51,119 nucleotides of DNA, taken from positions 1-51,119 of the forward strand of contig NZ_BOOK01000066.1 of assembly GCF_016863195.1 (NCBI RefSeq), in the 5' to 3' direction. Below, piece by piece: positions 25,859 through 33,219 of this stretch; position 1 is the first letter of the stretch; each line of letters begins with the position of its first letter. This DNA comes from Paraplanobispora takensis (GTDB lineage: Bacteria > Actinomycetota > Actinomycetes > Streptosporangiales > Streptosporangiaceae). The notes under the pieces are model-generated. The model worked only from the letters and a program-made list of their open reading frames with translations. It did not search any database and was not told where the DNA came from. Made by a program: the position numbers and the translations under genes.

Positions 25859-26596
25859 GTGCGAAAAACGATCATGCTCATCGCGGTGGCGTTGATGACC
25901 CTCGGAGCCACGGTGCTCACCGCCTCACCCGCCTCGGCCCACGGCTACATCTCCTCACCGCCGAGCCGGCAGGCCATGTGCGCCCAGGGCAAGGTCCCCA
26001 ACTGCGGCGACATCATCTACGAACCCCAGAGCGTGGAAGGCCCCAAGGGCCAGCGCAGCTGCCACGGCGGGGTCGCCCGGTTCGCCCAGCTGAGTGATGA
26101 GAGCAAGCCCTGGCCCGCCACCTCGGTCGGCACCAGCGTCACGTTCAACTGGGTGCTCACCGCGCGGCACGCGACCAGCACCTGGGAGTACTACATCGGC
26201 AACAACCGCATCGCGCTCTTCAACGACAACGGCAGACAGCCCGGCGCGACGGTGTCGCACAACGTGAGCCTCGCCGGGTACAGCGGGCGGCAGAAGGTCC
26301 TGGCCATCTGGAACATCGCCGACACCGCGATGGCCTTCTACGCCTGCGTCGACCTGCAGATCGGCGGCGGCAACCCGGACCCCACACCCACCCCGACGCC
26401 GACCGTGACCCCCACCCGGACGCCCACCCCCACCCCGACCTCGACGACCCCCTCGGGAACCTGGCGGGCGGGCACCGCGTACGCGGTGGGCGCCCAGGTC
26501 ACCTACGCGGGCGCAAGCTACCGCTGCCTCCAGGCGCACACGTCCCTGGCCGGCTGGGAGCCGCCGAACGTCCCGGCGCTCTGGCAGCGGCTCTGA
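25859..26596 (+). CDS. Secreted AA10 lytic polysaccharide monooxygenase with CBM5/12
   Basis: This 245-residue copper enzyme oxidatively cleaves crystalline chitin or cellulose. A signal peptide ends at SPASA-HG, leaving His28 as the N-terminal copper ligand. The second histidine-brace residue is His104 in TARHATSTWEYYI, and the axial Phe lies in AMAFYACVD. The catalytic domain ends near residue 175. A Thr/Pro linker (PDPTPTPTPTVTPTRTPTPT) leads to a C-terminal CBM5/12 chitin-binding module (GTAYAVGAQVTYAGASYRCL, ending ALWQRL). The GTG start has AAAGGAG 5 nt upstream. It ends with a hairpin terminator. Chitin is the more likely substrate because of the CBM5/12. Confidence 0.93.
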   Translation: MRKTIMLIAVALMTLGATVLTASPASAHGYISSPPSRQAMCAQGKVPNCGDIIYEPQSVEGPKGQRSCHGGVARFAQLSDESKPWPATSVGTSVTFNWVLTARHATSTWEYYIGNNRIALFNDNGRQPGATVSHNVSLAGYSGRQKVLAIWNIADTAMAFYACVDLQIGGGNPDPTPTPTPTVTPTRTPTPTPTSTTPSGTWRAGTAYAVGAQVTYAGASYRCLQAHTSLAGWEPPNVPALWQRL

Positions 26597-26619
26597 CACG
26601 GAAGGAGAGGCGGTGAGAC

Positions 26620-26651
26620 GCCCGTCCCGAGCTGACGCCTCCGGGACGGGC
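26620..26651 (+). terminator. Hairpin terminator after LPMO gene
   Basis: Arms GCCCGTCCCG (26620-26629) and CGGGACGGGC (26642-26651) with a 12-nt loop lie 24 nt after the LPMO stop. No T-tract is present. Confidence 0.65.
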
Positions 26652-26682
26652 GCCTGCCCACCGCGACGCCCATGACACACCC

Positions 26683-27327
26683 ATGAACCGGACGCCCATG
26701 AGATGCCTGGCCCTGGTCCTCGCCGTCGCGGGCGTGCTGGGGACCTCCGCCTGCGGTGCCGGTGCCGTATCGCACCGCCACGCCGGACCAGCGGCCGGTG
26801 GTACGGCTCCAGCGGCCGGTCCCTTCAACGCCGCCGATGTGATGTTCCTGCAGATGATGATCCCGCACGATCGCCAGGGCGCGGAGCTGGCCACCCTGGC
26901 GGAGACCCGCTCGGCGCGCGAGCGGGTGCGCACGCTGGCCGCGGCGATCGCGGCCACCCAGGGCGACGAGGTCCGGATCATGGCCGGCTGGCTGCGGGCC
27001 TGGAGACAACCGCCGGAGGCGGAGCCGCACGCCCACGACGCGCACGGCGGCCTGCACGCCACCTCGCCCGAGGAGGCCGTGGCGCTGGCGGAGCTGCACG
27101 GGGCCGCCTTCGACACCCGCTTCCTCAACGTGCTGATCGCCCATCAGCACAACGCGGTGGACATGGCCCGCACCGAGGTGCGGACCGGTCGGAATCCGCA
27201 GGTGATGGAGCTGGCGCGGCGGATCGACCGGTCCCGTTCGGAGCAGATCCGGCAGATGCTCACCGAGCTGTCCTCCTGGGGAGTGCCAGGCCCGGCCAAG
27301 GGCCCCGGATCAGGCGGGAGACCGTGA
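26683..27327 (+). CDS. DUF305 lipoprotein
   Basis: This 214-residue lipoprotein has a lipobox near LGTSAC (Cys about residue 24) and a DUF305 domain with its two His motifs, FLQMMIPHDRQGAELA and VLIAHQHNAVDMA. DUF305 proteins are ferritin-like helical bundles, often near metal-handling genes; their role is not settled. The His-rich segment HAHDAHGGLHA around residue 110 may bind metal, and copper would be relevant beside an LPMO. This is inference. ATG 26698 is an alternative start, and neither has a clear Shine-Dalgarno sequence. Confidence 0.85.
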   Translation: MNRTPMRCLALVLAVAGVLGTSACGAGAVSHRHAGPAAGGTAPAAGPFNAADVMFLQMMIPHDRQGAELATLAETRSARERVRTLAAAIAATQGDEVRIMAGWLRAWRQPPEAEPHAHDAHGGLHATSPEEAVALAELHGAAFDTRFLNVLIAHQHNAVDMARTEVRTGRNPQVMELARRIDRSRSEQIRQMLTELSSWGVPGPAKGPGSGGRP

Positions 27328-27420
27328 AACCTCGGCGGCGGCGATCACACGGTGCGGTTGTGGCTGAGACCAGAGAACTGACGTCACGCGGCTGAGCAGG
27401 ATGCGCTGACGCGTGCGTGG

Positions 27421-27975
27421 TCAGCCGAAGCAGACGGTCGCCACGGCGCACGGGAGCGTCGCCGGCGGCCGGGCGTGCGGCAGCACGCTGCCCTGGATGA
27501 CCGCCACGCCGCCGTACGGGATCGGCAGCCGCACGGGGACGCCGACCGCGTCGTTCTCGACCCGTTTCAGCAGTTCACCGCCGTCGTGCCCGGCCAGGTG
27601 CGGGTAGACCTCCAGCGGTCCGAGGTCCCTGGACAGCGGGATCAGCGCGGCGTACCGGCAGTCGGGCGCGTCGCGGTGGATCCCGATGTGGTCGCCGACC
27701 CCGTAGAAGTTGTACGAGGAGGTCACCGCCGTCAGACGGGCCCCGAAGTGCTCCTGTACGAGCGAGGCCAGCACCCCGCCCCTTTGCCCGTCCAGTTCCG
27801 GGCCGGTACGCGCGTAGCGGTAGCGGGTCGGCGAGAGCAGTTGCGCGCCGTTCACCCGGTACCCCTCGACCAGCATCTGCCGCGATCCCGGGTACGCCGC
27901 GGCGGCCTCGCGTACCAGCGCCGCGACCTGCGCGTCGGTGAAGACGTCCGTGAAGGAGCGCTCCATGGCGTTCAT
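27421..27975 (-). CDS. Putative 2OG-Fe(II) oxygenase of the RiPP operon
   Basis: This 184-residue protein has a double-stranded beta-helix pattern and a candidate iron triad: His100 and Asp102 in GDHIGIHRDAP and His167 in GSVLPHARPP. The segment LTAVTSSYNFYGVGDHIGI before the triad is typical of small prolyl-hydroxylase-like 2OG oxygenases. The ATG at 27975 overlaps the cyclodehydratase stop by 4 nt (ATGA), so translation is coupled. Its place as last gene of the operon suggests a tailoring step such as hydroxylation of the azole peptide. Such an enzyme is not part of the minimal TOMM set. The activity on peptide is inferred. Confidence 0.75.
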   Translation of the reverse strand: MNAMERSFTDVFTDAQVAALVREAAAAYPGSRQMLVEGYRVNGAQLLSPTRYRYARTGPELDGQRGGVLASLVQEHFGARLTAVTSSYNFYGVGDHIGIHRDAPDCRYAALIPLSRDLGPLEVYPHLAGHDGGELLKRVENDAVGVPVRLPIPYGGVAVIQGSVLPHARPPATLPCAVATVCFG

Positions 27976-30191
27976 GAGCTGATCGGCAACGGGTTGAGCT
28001 GGTCCTCGCGCAGCCGCCGCGGCAGCCACCCCAGCTTCACGGGCACGTCGTACAGACGGCCGGGCGCGAAACGCGCCCAGAAGTGCCGCAGTCCGGGGAC
28101 GATCACCTTGACCACGTTCATCCCGATGCCGGGGCGGGTCTGGTCGAGGATCAGGGTCTCCATGCCGTGCGCGGCGACGATGTCCACGCAGGTCTGGATG
28201 TCGTCCCTGAGGTCGTCGCTCCACCGGCGGGCATGGTCGGAGAGCTTGGCGGGCTCCAGGCCGGGGTGGGGCAGGAGGTAGGGCTGGTTGGCGAGGGTGG
28301 CGTGCTCGTACCAGTACCGGTTGTCCGGATCGTCGGTGAAGTCCAGCGGCTCGTTCATGGTCAGGGCCATCATCTGGTTCATCTCGGTCACGGCGCGCAG
28401 CAGGGCGATCTTGGGGTCGAGGTGGGCGCCGTACCCCTGGATGATGTGCTGGTCCGGCCGGCCGACGCGCGCGGAGACCGCCGCGTACGTCGGGATGCCG
28501 AGGTCGCCGGTGAGGTCGAGCACCCACATCTCGCGCCCGCGCCGCGTGTACTCGGCGCGCACCTCGGCCAGGTACGGATCGGCCACGCTGTCCAGGTCCA
28601 GGGCGGGACGGCGCAGCCGGTTGTACCACCACACGGCCACGCCGTCGCGCTCGACCAGTTCCATGAACCCCTGCAGGATCGCCTCTTCGAGGTTGTTGCC
28701 CGAGGCGTTGCCGTTGGAGTCGCCGACGCAGAACCGGTGGCCGTCCGGCAGCGGGTAGCCGTAGTAGCAGAACGCCGTCGGCAGGTACCGCCACCGGCCC
28801 AGGCTCAGCGACCACACCGGCGTCCACTCGATCTCGCGCGACTCGTCGAAGGGCTCGGGGACCCAGGCGTAGCCGGAGTGCTCGCGGTTCCACCGCTCGC
28901 GCCCCCGGTACTGCTCGTCGCTGAACTGCAGGCAGGCCGCCGGATGCACGGCCGACTCGCCCAGGCCCGCGTACGTCGCCGACAGGCGCGGCTCGCGGCC
29001 GGTGAAGACGCCGGAGTGCCGTTCGATGGCCTCCGACAGGGCGCTGGCCTTGGCCTGCGCGTCGCTGCGCCCCTTGCCCGCGCTCTCGGTGACGAGCAGG
29101 CGGCGCAGGCTCGCCAGGTCGTGGCCGGGGCGGCCGAAACTGTGCGCGCCCGCGTACACGGTGATCAGCGGACTGCCGGTCTCGAACGCGCGCAGGTCCC
29201 GCACCACACCGGTGATCGGGCTGATCAGGTGCTCGTGGCGGCTCAGCGTCTCCTCGGGGGACACGGTACGGTGGCCGCCGTCGGTGGTGAACGTCTTCTT
29301 CCTGCTCGCCGGCACGATCGGCCGCCGGTCAGGCTCCACCTCGCCGGTACCGCACGCGCGGCAGGTCGTGTCGCGGATCAGCCGATGCCGCCGGCTGTCC
29401 AGCCCCGCGGAGTCGAGCGAGACAAGCGTGCCCCGCAGGTCGTCGGCGTCGGTGCGCAGCCAGTCGACGGCGAGCGTGGCCGCCGCGTGCACGGCCGTCT
29501 GGACGGTGGACGGCAGCGCCGCCACCGGGCTCGGGCCCGGCCGGCCCGTGCGCAGCGCCACGAACGTCTCGACCGGCCGGTTGTCCGCCAGCCGCTCTGA
29601 CAGGCACCGCCAGCAGGCCGTGACCCCCGGGACCAGGATCGGGCCCAGCCACAGCACCCGGCCCACCGGCTTGACCAGCATCCAGGGGCGTCCGGTGCGC
29701 AGTGCGGCCTCGTTCCACTCGGCCAGGCGCGGGTCGAGGTAGTCGTCGGCGACGACCATGACCAGGTCGGCCGTCTCGGGGTCGGACTCGACCCGGACGT
29801 CCAGCGCCTTCAGGGCGGTCTCGAACTCGGCGGCGGGTACGGAGCCCAGCGCCGCCACGGCGATCCCACGGCCCTCCTCCGCCGGCGGGACGTCCCGCAT
29901 CGACCAGTAGGCCGCCTCGGCGGGGTCGCCCTGGACCCGCTCGCACAGGTATCCCCTGCGCTCCAGGCGCGACAGCGCGAAGTGCGCCGCGACCTCGGAA
30001 TAGCGCCCGGCCACGGCCTCGAGGATCTCCTGCCTGTCCCGCGTGCCGTCCAGCAGGGACGCCAGCAGCACGTACACCGATCCGGTCAGGGAGAAGGCGT
30101 CGTCCTCACTCAGCAGGAACACCGTGTCAGGCGGTAACACCTCCACCTGGAAATGCGGTTTGAACTGTGGGCGCTCAAGCATCCGGCTCAC
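27972..30191 (-). CDS. Fused E1-like/YcaO azoline cyclodehydratase (TOMM)
   Basis: This 739-residue enzyme uses ATP to cyclise Cys/Ser/Thr side chains of the precursor onto the backbone, giving azolines. Residues 1-85 look like a PqqD-type recognition element (RRE) for the leader peptide. An E1/ThiF-like domain follows, with zinc cysteines C193/C196 (CWRC) and C277/C280 (CRAC). From about 315 comes the YcaO domain, with ATP-site motifs SEAIERHSG (386-394) and EEAILQGFMELVERDG (502-517). The C-terminus NPLPISS approximates the PxPxP tail typical of azoline-forming YcaO enzymes. The GTG start overlaps the dehydrogenase stop by 4 nt. This C-D fusion needs no separate partner. Confidence 0.94.
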   Translation of the reverse strand: MSRMLERPQFKPHFQVEVLPPDTVFLLSEDDAFSLTGSVYVLLASLLDGTRDRQEILEAVAGRYSEVAAHFALSRLERRGYLCERVQGDPAEAAYWSMRDVPPAEEGRGIAVAALGSVPAAEFETALKALDVRVESDPETADLVMVVADDYLDPRLAEWNEAALRTGRPWMLVKPVGRVLWLGPILVPGVTACWRCLSERLADNRPVETFVALRTGRPGPSPVAALPSTVQTAVHAAATLAVDWLRTDADDLRGTLVSLDSAGLDSRRHRLIRDTTCRACGTGEVEPDRRPIVPASRKKTFTTDGGHRTVSPEETLSRHEHLISPITGVVRDLRAFETGSPLITVYAGAHSFGRPGHDLASLRRLLVTESAGKGRSDAQAKASALSEAIERHSGVFTGREPRLSATYAGLGESAVHPAACLQFSDEQYRGRERWNREHSGYAWVPEPFDESREIEWTPVWSLSLGRWRYLPTAFCYYGYPLPDGHRFCVGDSNGNASGNNLEEAILQGFMELVERDGVAVWWYNRLRRPALDLDSVADPYLAEVRAEYTRRGREMWVLDLTGDLGIPTYAAVSARVGRPDQHIIQGYGAHLDPKIALLRAVTEMNQMMALTMNEPLDFTDDPDNRYWYEHATLANQPYLLPHPGLEPAKLSDHARRWSDDLRDDIQTCVDIVAAHGMETLILDQTRPGIGMNVVKVIVPGLRHFWARFAPGRLYDVPVKLGWLPRRLREDQLNPLPISS

Positions 30192-31528
30192 TCCTCAGCG
30201 TCACGGTCCGGCCGGGTACCCAAGGCGAACTCTCCGACGGACGTCTCAGTGAAATACGATTCTCCGAGCGCCCTGGTGAACAGCTCGGAATTGCCGCCGC
30301 CTATCGCGCACGGCGCGAGTTCGAGGGCCGTGGCGACCAGATACATGGTCTGGATGAGGCAGCCCACGTGTTTGAGGATCAGCGAGTACGCGATTCGCTG
30401 GTATTTCCAGGAAAGCCGCTGGAAACGCGCGGCGATGACGATCAGCACCTGCGGGCTCTCCGGACTGGCGGTCGCGAAGGCGGCGTCGCGCAACAACGCC
30501 TCGGCCGGTGCCGTCATTTCGCCGACCCGGCCGAGCGCGTGCTCGCGGGCGCGATAATGGTAAAGGCCGGCAGGCAGGCCGGCGCATTTCCCGGCCACGA
30601 CGTATATCTCCAGCTCGTGCAGGCCGCCACCACCCGGATAGGGCCGCCGGCCGACCTCCTCCTCCCCCGCTCTGAAGACCCCGCTCAGCCTGGCCGAGCG
30701 GTGCAGGAACTCGCCGAGTTCCTCCTTGGTCAGGGGCCGCCCGCCGTGCCGCCGGATGCTCCGCCGCCGGTCGAGCACGTCGAACAGCGACGCCTGCGGC
30801 CGCTCGGCGCGGGGCGCGGGCAGGGCGACGAGCTCCCCGATCGCGGGCCGTACGGCGGGCAACGGGTCGATCTCGCCCCGGAACCTGTAGGTGCCGCCCG
30901 TGGGCCGCTCGTGCCGCCCGTCGCGCGTGGAGGTGTGGAAGAGCAGGTCGTGGAACTCCCACTGCCTGATCGCCGGGTCGCCGTCCTCGCCGTCCGGCTC
31001 GCAGACCAGGCGGGCGTGCCTGAGCAGGCGCATGACCTGTGCGTCGAGGTCCGTCTCGACGAGCTCGTCGTACGGACGCGGCGCGGCCAGACGTGCCACC
31101 AGCGCGACCGCGCGGGGGTCGGCGACGGCCACCTCCAGGTACGACAGCGGCGACCTGAGCAGCAGCGTGTCCCCGTCGCGGTGCAGGTAGGCGAAGCGTG
31201 AGAGCACATAACGAGCCTCAGGGTCCAGAGCCGGCCACTCGGTCTCGGGCCTCGCCACCGGTGTGGCCACGACGGCGCCGTCCATGATCGAGTAACGCAG
31301 CCAGCCGCCACGCGCCAGCCGCCGCATCATCATCGGCAGCCGTACGGGATCCCCGGTCAGCTGCGCCAGCGTGACGCCCCCGGCGGACAGCTCCTTCACG
31401 GCCGCGGCGAGCTCATGGCCCGCGGCGGCGATGGAGATGCGATGCCCGTCGCGCTCCAGCGTCACGACGTCGCCCTCCGACTTCATCGAAACGCCTTTGT
31501 TCAGCGACAAGTGCAAATCCCCGAACAT
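30188..31528 (-). CDS. SagB-type FMN azoline dehydrogenase
   Basis: This 446-residue flavoprotein oxidises azolines to aromatic thiazoles or oxazoles. Residues 1-200 form the poorly conserved N-terminal region of long SagB/ThcOx proteins. The nitroreductase-like FMN domain spans about 245-440: LFDVLDRRRSIRRHGGRPLT, then the catalytic-type Lys-Tyr pair K375-Y376 in SWKYQRIAYSLI, then HVGCLIQTMYLVATALEL and APCAIGGGNSELF. The gene starts 19 nt after the precursor stop, with GGGGG upstream of the ATG at 31528; an internal ATG (residue 15) with AAAGG is an alternative. It supports a mature product with aromatic azoles. Confidence 0.93.
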   Translation of the reverse strand: MFGDLHLSLNKGVSMKSEGDVVTLERDGHRISIAAAGHELAAAVKELSAGGVTLAQLTGDPVRLPMMMRRLARGGWLRYSIMDGAVVATPVARPETEWPALDPEARYVLSRFAYLHRDGDTLLLRSPLSYLEVAVADPRAVALVARLAAPRPYDELVETDLDAQVMRLLRHARLVCEPDGEDGDPAIRQWEFHDLLFHTSTRDGRHERPTGGTYRFRGEIDPLPAVRPAIGELVALPAPRAERPQASLFDVLDRRRSIRRHGGRPLTKEELGEFLHRSARLSGVFRAGEEEVGRRPYPGGGGLHELEIYVVAGKCAGLPAGLYHYRAREHALGRVGEMTAPAEALLRDAAFATASPESPQVLIVIAARFQRLSWKYQRIAYSLILKHVGCLIQTMYLVATALELAPCAIGGGNSELFTRALGESYFTETSVGEFALGTRPDRDAEE

Positions 31529-31547
31529 CGCATCCCCCGTTATCGGA

Positions 31548-31838
31548 CTAGTAGTTGCAGTACAGGGACGGCGTGCGGCAACCGCTGGCCGACGAGCAGT
31601 TCGTCGGCGGCGCGAATTGCAGCAGGTCGTGCTCCTCGAGGCCGAGCTGTCTGGCCAGTTCGTCCTCGAGTTCGGCGCTGGAGAAGACGAGGCCCCGCTC
31701 GGCGGCGAGTTTCACCGCCGCCTCCGCCAGGTCCTCGCTCGGCATTCCCCGGAGCTGCGCCCTGAGTCCGTCGTCGGTCTGGGTCAGCATCAGGAATTGC
31801 TCGGCCGGGGAGGCCATCAGCGCTGTGCCGTGCTCCAT
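31548..31838 (-). CDS. RiPP precursor peptide with Nif11-like leader
   Basis: This 96-residue precursor is the substrate of the TOMM enzymes. Residues about 9-63 form a Nif11-like leader (SPAEQFLMLTQTDDGLRAQL, LAAERGLVFSSAELEDEL). The C-terminal 22 residues are the likely core: FAPPTNCSSASGCRTPSLYC then NY. The core holds three Cys (81, 87, 94), four Ser (82, 83, 85, 91) and two Thr (79, 89) and lacks charged residues except one Arg. The ATG at 31838 is preceded by AAAGGAG with a 6-nt spacer, which decides the start over upstream in-frame ATGs. There is no GG cleavage site, so the leader/core border is uncertain. It is the first gene of the operon. Confidence 0.9.
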   Translation of the reverse strand: MEHGTALMASPAEQFLMLTQTDDGLRAQLRGMPSEDLAEAAVKLAAERGLVFSSAELEDELARQLGLEEHDLLQFAPPTNCSSASGCRTPSLYCNY

Positions 31839-31931
31839 CGCGACTCCTTTCATTGAGAGTTCCAGTGCTGTCGAAGCAGAATTGAAACGACAAAAGGCGG
31901 ACGAGTCTGTGCCGTTCTGCACACAACGAGA

Positions 31932-31962
31932 AAGCTCCTCGCCGTTCTTCGGCGAGGAGCTT
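31932..31962 (-). terminator. Hairpin with T-rich tail between kinase-like gene and RiPP operon
   Basis: Perfect 13-bp arms (AAGCTCCTCGCCG at 31932-31944, complement at 31950-31962) flank a 5-nt loop. Read on the minus strand it is followed by TTTCTCGTTGTGTG, so it looks like an intrinsic terminator for the kinase-like gene. It would insulate the RiPP operon, whose own promoter must lie within 31839-31931; no clear -35/-10 pair is seen there. Confidence 0.72.
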
Positions 31963-31975
31963 CGGGGAACAGGGG

Positions 31976-32044
31976 TTCCACCGCTTCGGCGTGAAGCGGT
32001 TGTGCCAGGTGATCGGCCTCAACCGGGCCGGCTACCGCAAGCGC
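31976..32044 (+). mobile_element. IS3-family transposase (orfB) scar
   Basis: Twenty-three codons on the plus strand read FHRFGVKRLCQVIGLNRAGY then RKR. This matches the start of IS3-family OrfB, where RFGVKRLC-x-V precedes a GYR/GYY segment. Neither end of the element remains. It overlaps the last codons of the kinase-like gene on the other strand. It marks a past insertion and excision at the edge of the RiPP operon. Confidence 0.55.
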
Positions 32045-33141
32045 ATCGCGCTCAGGGCACGCTCGATCCTCTCCTCCGGATAGCGCGTCGCCCGATCGAC
32101 GCCGAACAGGTCCCAGTAGAAGTCGTTCACGGCCGCTGCCACGGGTGCGTACCGGCGGATCACCGCCGCGGCGGCCGGTGGGGCACCGACGGGGTCCGCG
32201 CCGTCCGCGCACGCGCGGATGTAGTCGTTGCGTCGTGCCGGTCCGCCGCTCTGCGGCGTCTCCACGCCGCAGACATTGGTGACGAGCCAGTTGACCAGCC
32301 GCATCAGCGCGTACCCGATGTCGTGGGTGCGGTTGCGCTCCAGGAATTCGACCTCCTGCTCGGACAGGTCGAACCGCCGGGAGGTCGCCAGCCCGAGATC
32401 GGCGATGTACAGGCGTTCGCCATCGGTGAGGATGTTGCCGAAGTGGCCGTCGAAGTGCATCAACTCCTGGTTGTTCATGAAGGCCACATCGGTGAGCAGG
32501 CACGACTCGACCATGGCGCTCGCCGCTACGGCGGCGTCCCGGCCTGCGGCCAGCCGGGCGGTGAGCCAGTCATCGAGGGTGTGGGGGATGAACTCCTGAA
32601 ACAGCACGATGCCGGCCGAGGCGCCGGCAAGGGCGTGCAGACGATCCCGTACCGCCGGTGATCCGTCCCAGTACCGCACGACCGCCTCGATGTCGGCGTG
32701 CTCCTCGGTGGGCGGCGGCGCTCCCGGCAGGACCCGCCAGTGATACAGCAGCGGGAAGGCCGCACTGCGCCCGGCCAGGACCCAGTCGGTCGTCATGACG
32801 CAGGCCGCCAGCTCACGCCAGGCACCGAAACCCGGCCCGGCGATCTCGACGATTCCGTACTGGCAGAACGCGGGCACCCCGAACAGGTTCGCCGTGGACA
32901 TCACGTTGCCCGGCCGGCGCTCCAGGTCGGTCAGCGCGATGCGCTTGGCGAAGACCGGCACGCCGTCGACCTCCAGCAGCACCGAGGTACCGCCGATCCC
33001 CGAGCCCAGCATCCGCGCCCGCTCCAGCGACTCGGCCAGCTGCCGATCACTGCGCAGCGCCAGCGCGCCGGCCACATCGCTGTATCTGCTGACACGCTCG
33101 GCCTGGGACATGCCCACCTGTGCATCCGGCAGCCTCAACAC
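32032..33141 (-). CDS. Kinase-fold protein next to the RiPP operon
   Basis: This 369-residue protein has the landmarks of a protein-kinase-like phosphotransferase. It has a glycine-rich loop (LGSGIGGTSVLLEVD), Lys66 in PVFAKRIAL, a candidate helix-C Glu110, a catalytic loop HFDGHFGNIL with Asp231 and Asn236, and a DLG metal motif at Asp248. Substrates of this group range from proteins to antibiotics. It is on the same strand as the RiPP operon but separated from it by a hairpin and an IS3 scar that overlaps its last codons. The C-terminus may therefore be altered. GTG 33141 (AAGGG upstream) or ATG 33111 may start it. A link with the peptide (phosphorylation, regulation, immunity) is speculative. 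Confidence 0.8.
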   Translation of the reverse strand: MLRLPDAQVGMSQAERVSRYSDVAGALALRSDRQLAESLERARMLGSGIGGTSVLLEVDGVPVFAKRIALTDLERRPGNVMSTANLFGVPAFCQYGIVEIAGPGFGAWRELAACVMTTDWVLAGRSAAFPLLYHWRVLPGAPPPTEEHADIEAVVRYWDGSPAVRDRLHALAGASAGIVLFQEFIPHTLDDWLTARLAAGRDAAVAASAMVESCLLTDVAFMNNQELMHFDGHFGNILTDGERLYIADLGLATSRRFDLSEQEVEFLERNRTHDIGYALMRLVNWLVTNVCGVETPQSGGPARRNDYIRACADGADPVGAPPAAAAVIRRYAPVAAAVNDFYWDLFGVDRATRYPEERIERALSAMRLR

Positions 33142-33219
33142 CCGGCACCCTTCATGATCGAATCGTCGGGTGAGACGCTACACGCACACCTGCGTGCCGG
33201 CCGACCAGCCCGTCGCGGA

